From Thiopontia sp013349825 (GTDB taxonomy: Bacteria > Pseudomonadota > Gammaproteobacteria > GCF-002020875), in assembly GCA_963981015.1 (NCBI GenBank), contig CAXCCG010000040.1:1-22223 (forward strand): a stretch of 22,223 nucleotides of DNA, given 5' to 3'. Each line of letters starts with the position of its first letter. Within the stretch, counting starts at the first letter, position 1. The notes beneath the pieces were generated by a model that saw nothing but the letters and a program-made list of their open reading frames with translations, was not told the origin of the DNA and made no database searches. Of the stretch, positions 20,723-22,223 are shown piece after piece. A program made the translations under genes and the position numbers.

Positions 20723-22032
20723 GCGCCGATTTTACCCTGCCATTCGGTTGTCTGTCGCTTCACTTTTTCGCTATCCACGGTGATTAACTCCCCTTTACGC
20801 AGCAGGTGTTGCCCATTCACCCACACTTCGGTTACCTGATGTCGGGCGGTGGTATAGACCAGATGAGAAGCTACATCATAGAGGGGGAGGTTATTAAGTG
20901 TATTGAGGTCGATAGCAATCAGGTCAGCGGCTTTTCCCGCTTCAAGAGAGCCAATGAGTTGCTCCAGCCCTACAGCCTTGGCACCATTGAGCGTCGCCAT
21001 CCTCAGTGCTTGATGGGCATTGAGTGCTGTGGCATCCTGCGCAACCCCCTTGGCAAGCAGAGAAGCGGTACGCATCTCACCCAGTAGATCAAGATCATTG
21101 TTGCTTGCAGCGCCATCGGTGCCCAGAGCGAGATTGACCCCCGCACGCTGTAACTGACTGACCGGGCAGAAGCCGCTGGCCAACTTGAGGTTAGATTCAG
21201 GACAGTGGACGACGGAGACGTTACGTTCTGCCAATAGTGTGATCTCCTCATTGTTGAGTTGAGTCATATGGACAGCAGCCAGCCGGGGAGTGAGTAAACC
21301 GAGTTGGTCAAGCCGCGCAAGTGGACGTACTCCGAACTGTTCAATGCTGTTGTTGATCTCGTCGGCAGTCTCATGAATATGCATGTGAACCGGAAGATCG
21401 AGCTCGGAGGCAAGTATACCAACACGTTCCAGTGGCTGGTCTGAGACGGTATAGGGGGCGTGTGGTGCAAAAGTAGTATGGATCAGAGGTGAATTTCTAT
21501 ACTGCTCATGAATAGCGATACCCTTCTCAAAATACTCATCCGGGCCGCTGCCCCATGCTGTAGGAAAGTCGATCATCAACAGGCCAACCACCGCGCGCAT
21601 ACCGCACTGTATTGCACTCTGTGCGGTCACTTCCGGGAAGAAGTACATATCATTGAAGCAGGTTGTTCCGCCCCGGACCATTTCTGCAATGGCCAGCTCT
21701 GTGCCATCCTCAATAAAGCGTTCATTAACCCAGCGCTGTTCCGTAGGCCAGATATGTTCCTGTAGCCAGGTCATCAGAGGAAGGTCATCCGCCAAGCCGC
21801 GCATCAGGGACATTGCTGCGTGTGTATGGGCGTTGACCAGGCCGGGCATGACCGCATGACCGCTCAGATCAAATTGGTTGTCTGCCTGAAATTGCTGTTT
21901 TGCGTCCGGAGTCGGGAGTATCGCAACAATTTTTCCATTGTCTATACAGAGGGAATGGGAGTGAAGAGTGGTGTTGACCGGTTCAATCGGTACCACCCAT
22001 TCGGCATGAATTAGCGTGTCAATCGTTTGCAT
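20719..22032 (-). CDS. mtaD: 5-methylthioadenosine/S-adenosylhomocysteine deaminase (TRZ/ATZ family)
   Basis: A 437-residue amidohydrolase. Metal ligands are visible in order: the HxH of GLVNAHTHAAMSLMRG, the His of HMHIHETADE, the His of AAVHMTQL and the Asp of LGTDGAASNNDLDLL. The closing segment VTEVWVNGQHLLRKGEL is the usual C-terminal cap. The TRZ/ATZ proteins next to ubiG deaminate MTA, SAH or related purine nucleosides, linking methionine salvage with the methyltransferase reaction encoded next door. It is the first gene of the five-gene operon. AAGGA upstream of the ATG serves as ribosome-binding site. Confidence 0.9.
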   Translation of the reverse strand: MQTIDTLIHAEWVVPIEPVNTTLHSHSLCIDNGKIVAILPTPDAKQQFQADNQFDLSGHAVMPGLVNAHTHAAMSLMRGLADDLPLMTWLQEHIWPTEQRWVNERFIEDGTELAIAEMVRGGTTCFNDMYFFPEVTAQSAIQCGMRAVVGLLMIDFPTAWGSGPDEYFEKGIAIHEQYRNSPLIHTTFAPHAPYTVSDQPLERVGILASELDLPVHMHIHETADEINNSIEQFGVRPLARLDQLGLLTPRLAAVHMTQLNNEEITLLAERNVSVVHCPESNLKLASGFCPVSQLQRAGVNLALGTDGAASNNDLDLLGEMRTASLLAKGVAQDATALNAHQALRMATLNGAKAVGLEQLIGSLEAGKAADLIAIDLNTLNNLPLYDVASHLVYTTARHQVTEVWVNGQHLLRKGELITVDSEKVKRQTTEWQGKIGA

Positions 22033-22172
22033 CCGGTTAAGATTCCTTCAGTTTTATTTTTATGTAAGCTGTTCATTCGTTTCTGGATTCAGCTCACACT
22101 TGACCTAAGGTATCATTTTAAAGGAATGACTTTAATAAAAGAACCTTTGTCGGTACGGACCTGTATGCCTAG

Positions 22173-22223
22173 GGAACCTCTGAACAAGTCTGGGTAATTT
22201 GAATTACGTCCATAGTGTCCAAG
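22173..22223 (+). mobile_element. Terminal end of an IS5-type element (element extends right of window)
   Basis: After CTAG (22169-22172) the sequence reads GGAACCTCTGAACAAGTC and continues to the window edge. It is the mirror image of the left window end, with 16 of the first 18 bases alike and a second block of similarity nearer the edge. The transposase is outside the window. The insertion lies 140 bases upstream of the mtaD start and may have displaced its original upstream neighbour. Confidence 0.55.

Noticed and set aside
16015..22207. Composite transposon between the two copies of the 24-base repeat
   Set aside because: The copies are in direct orientation, the inner one is partial, and the enclosed genes are core operon genes in their usual order.

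Overview
The window looks like chromosomal DNA from a gammaproteobacterium of moderate GC content. The best evidence is the ubiquinone and peptidoglycan-recycling operon mtaD-ubiG-mupP-rmuC-yciK (17279-22032, minus strand), together with yaeQ and a yjjV-type TatD hydrolase, all typical of that class. A hemerythrin/DUF2249/membrane-protein operon behind an FNR-type box, two bacteriohemerythrins and a haem-sensor protein suggest a microaerobic or nitrogen-oxide-respiring lifestyle; a sulfur oxidiser or denitrifier is plausible, but this is inference.

Layout. Positions 1-52 and 22173-22223 are the outer ends of two related IS5-type elements that point out of the window on both sides, so the window is bounded by a dispersed repeat. 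Next come a secreted alpha/beta hydrolase and a TatD hydrolase (53-1727, minus). Divergent from them is an FNR/DNR-box-controlled operon (1847-3839, plus) of hemerythrin, DUF2249 protein and polytopic membrane protein. A tRNA-Leu(UAG) gene starts one base after the last stop codon of that operon.

The tRNA is the left edge of a decayed integration site (3926 to about 9450). It holds an integrase N-terminus fused in frame to a RelE-like toxin C-terminus, a truncated HigA-type antitoxin running head-on into a truncated HsdR-like helicase remnant, an intact two-gene unit (HicA-fold Cys-rich protein plus AlpA-like HTH protein) whose promoter sits inside a perfect 28-bp palindrome, a mobilisation-protein fragment, a solo HipA-family kinase of the YjjJ/HipH type, and an AAA ATPase fused to a PD-(D/E)xK nuclease. 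The two-gene unit is the best candidate here for an under-described system.

The middle (9548-16552) carries a c-type haem sensor with a degenerate GGDEF domain, a four-gene operon (H-NS-like, two unknowns, yaeQ), two tandem bacteriohemerythrins behind a near-consensus FNR-type box, a DUF3179 protein with an overlapping VOC protein, and a 630-bp gene-poor stretch with a third, degraded copy of the boundary repeat. An exported ankyrin-repeat protein with a long, possibly structured leader follows. The two hemerythrin loci share the same promoter geometry (FNR-type box, then CAGATT 34 bp downstream, centre to centre), which suggests one regulon. No rRNA or CRISPR array was seen. All family assignments come from reading motifs; no database search was run.
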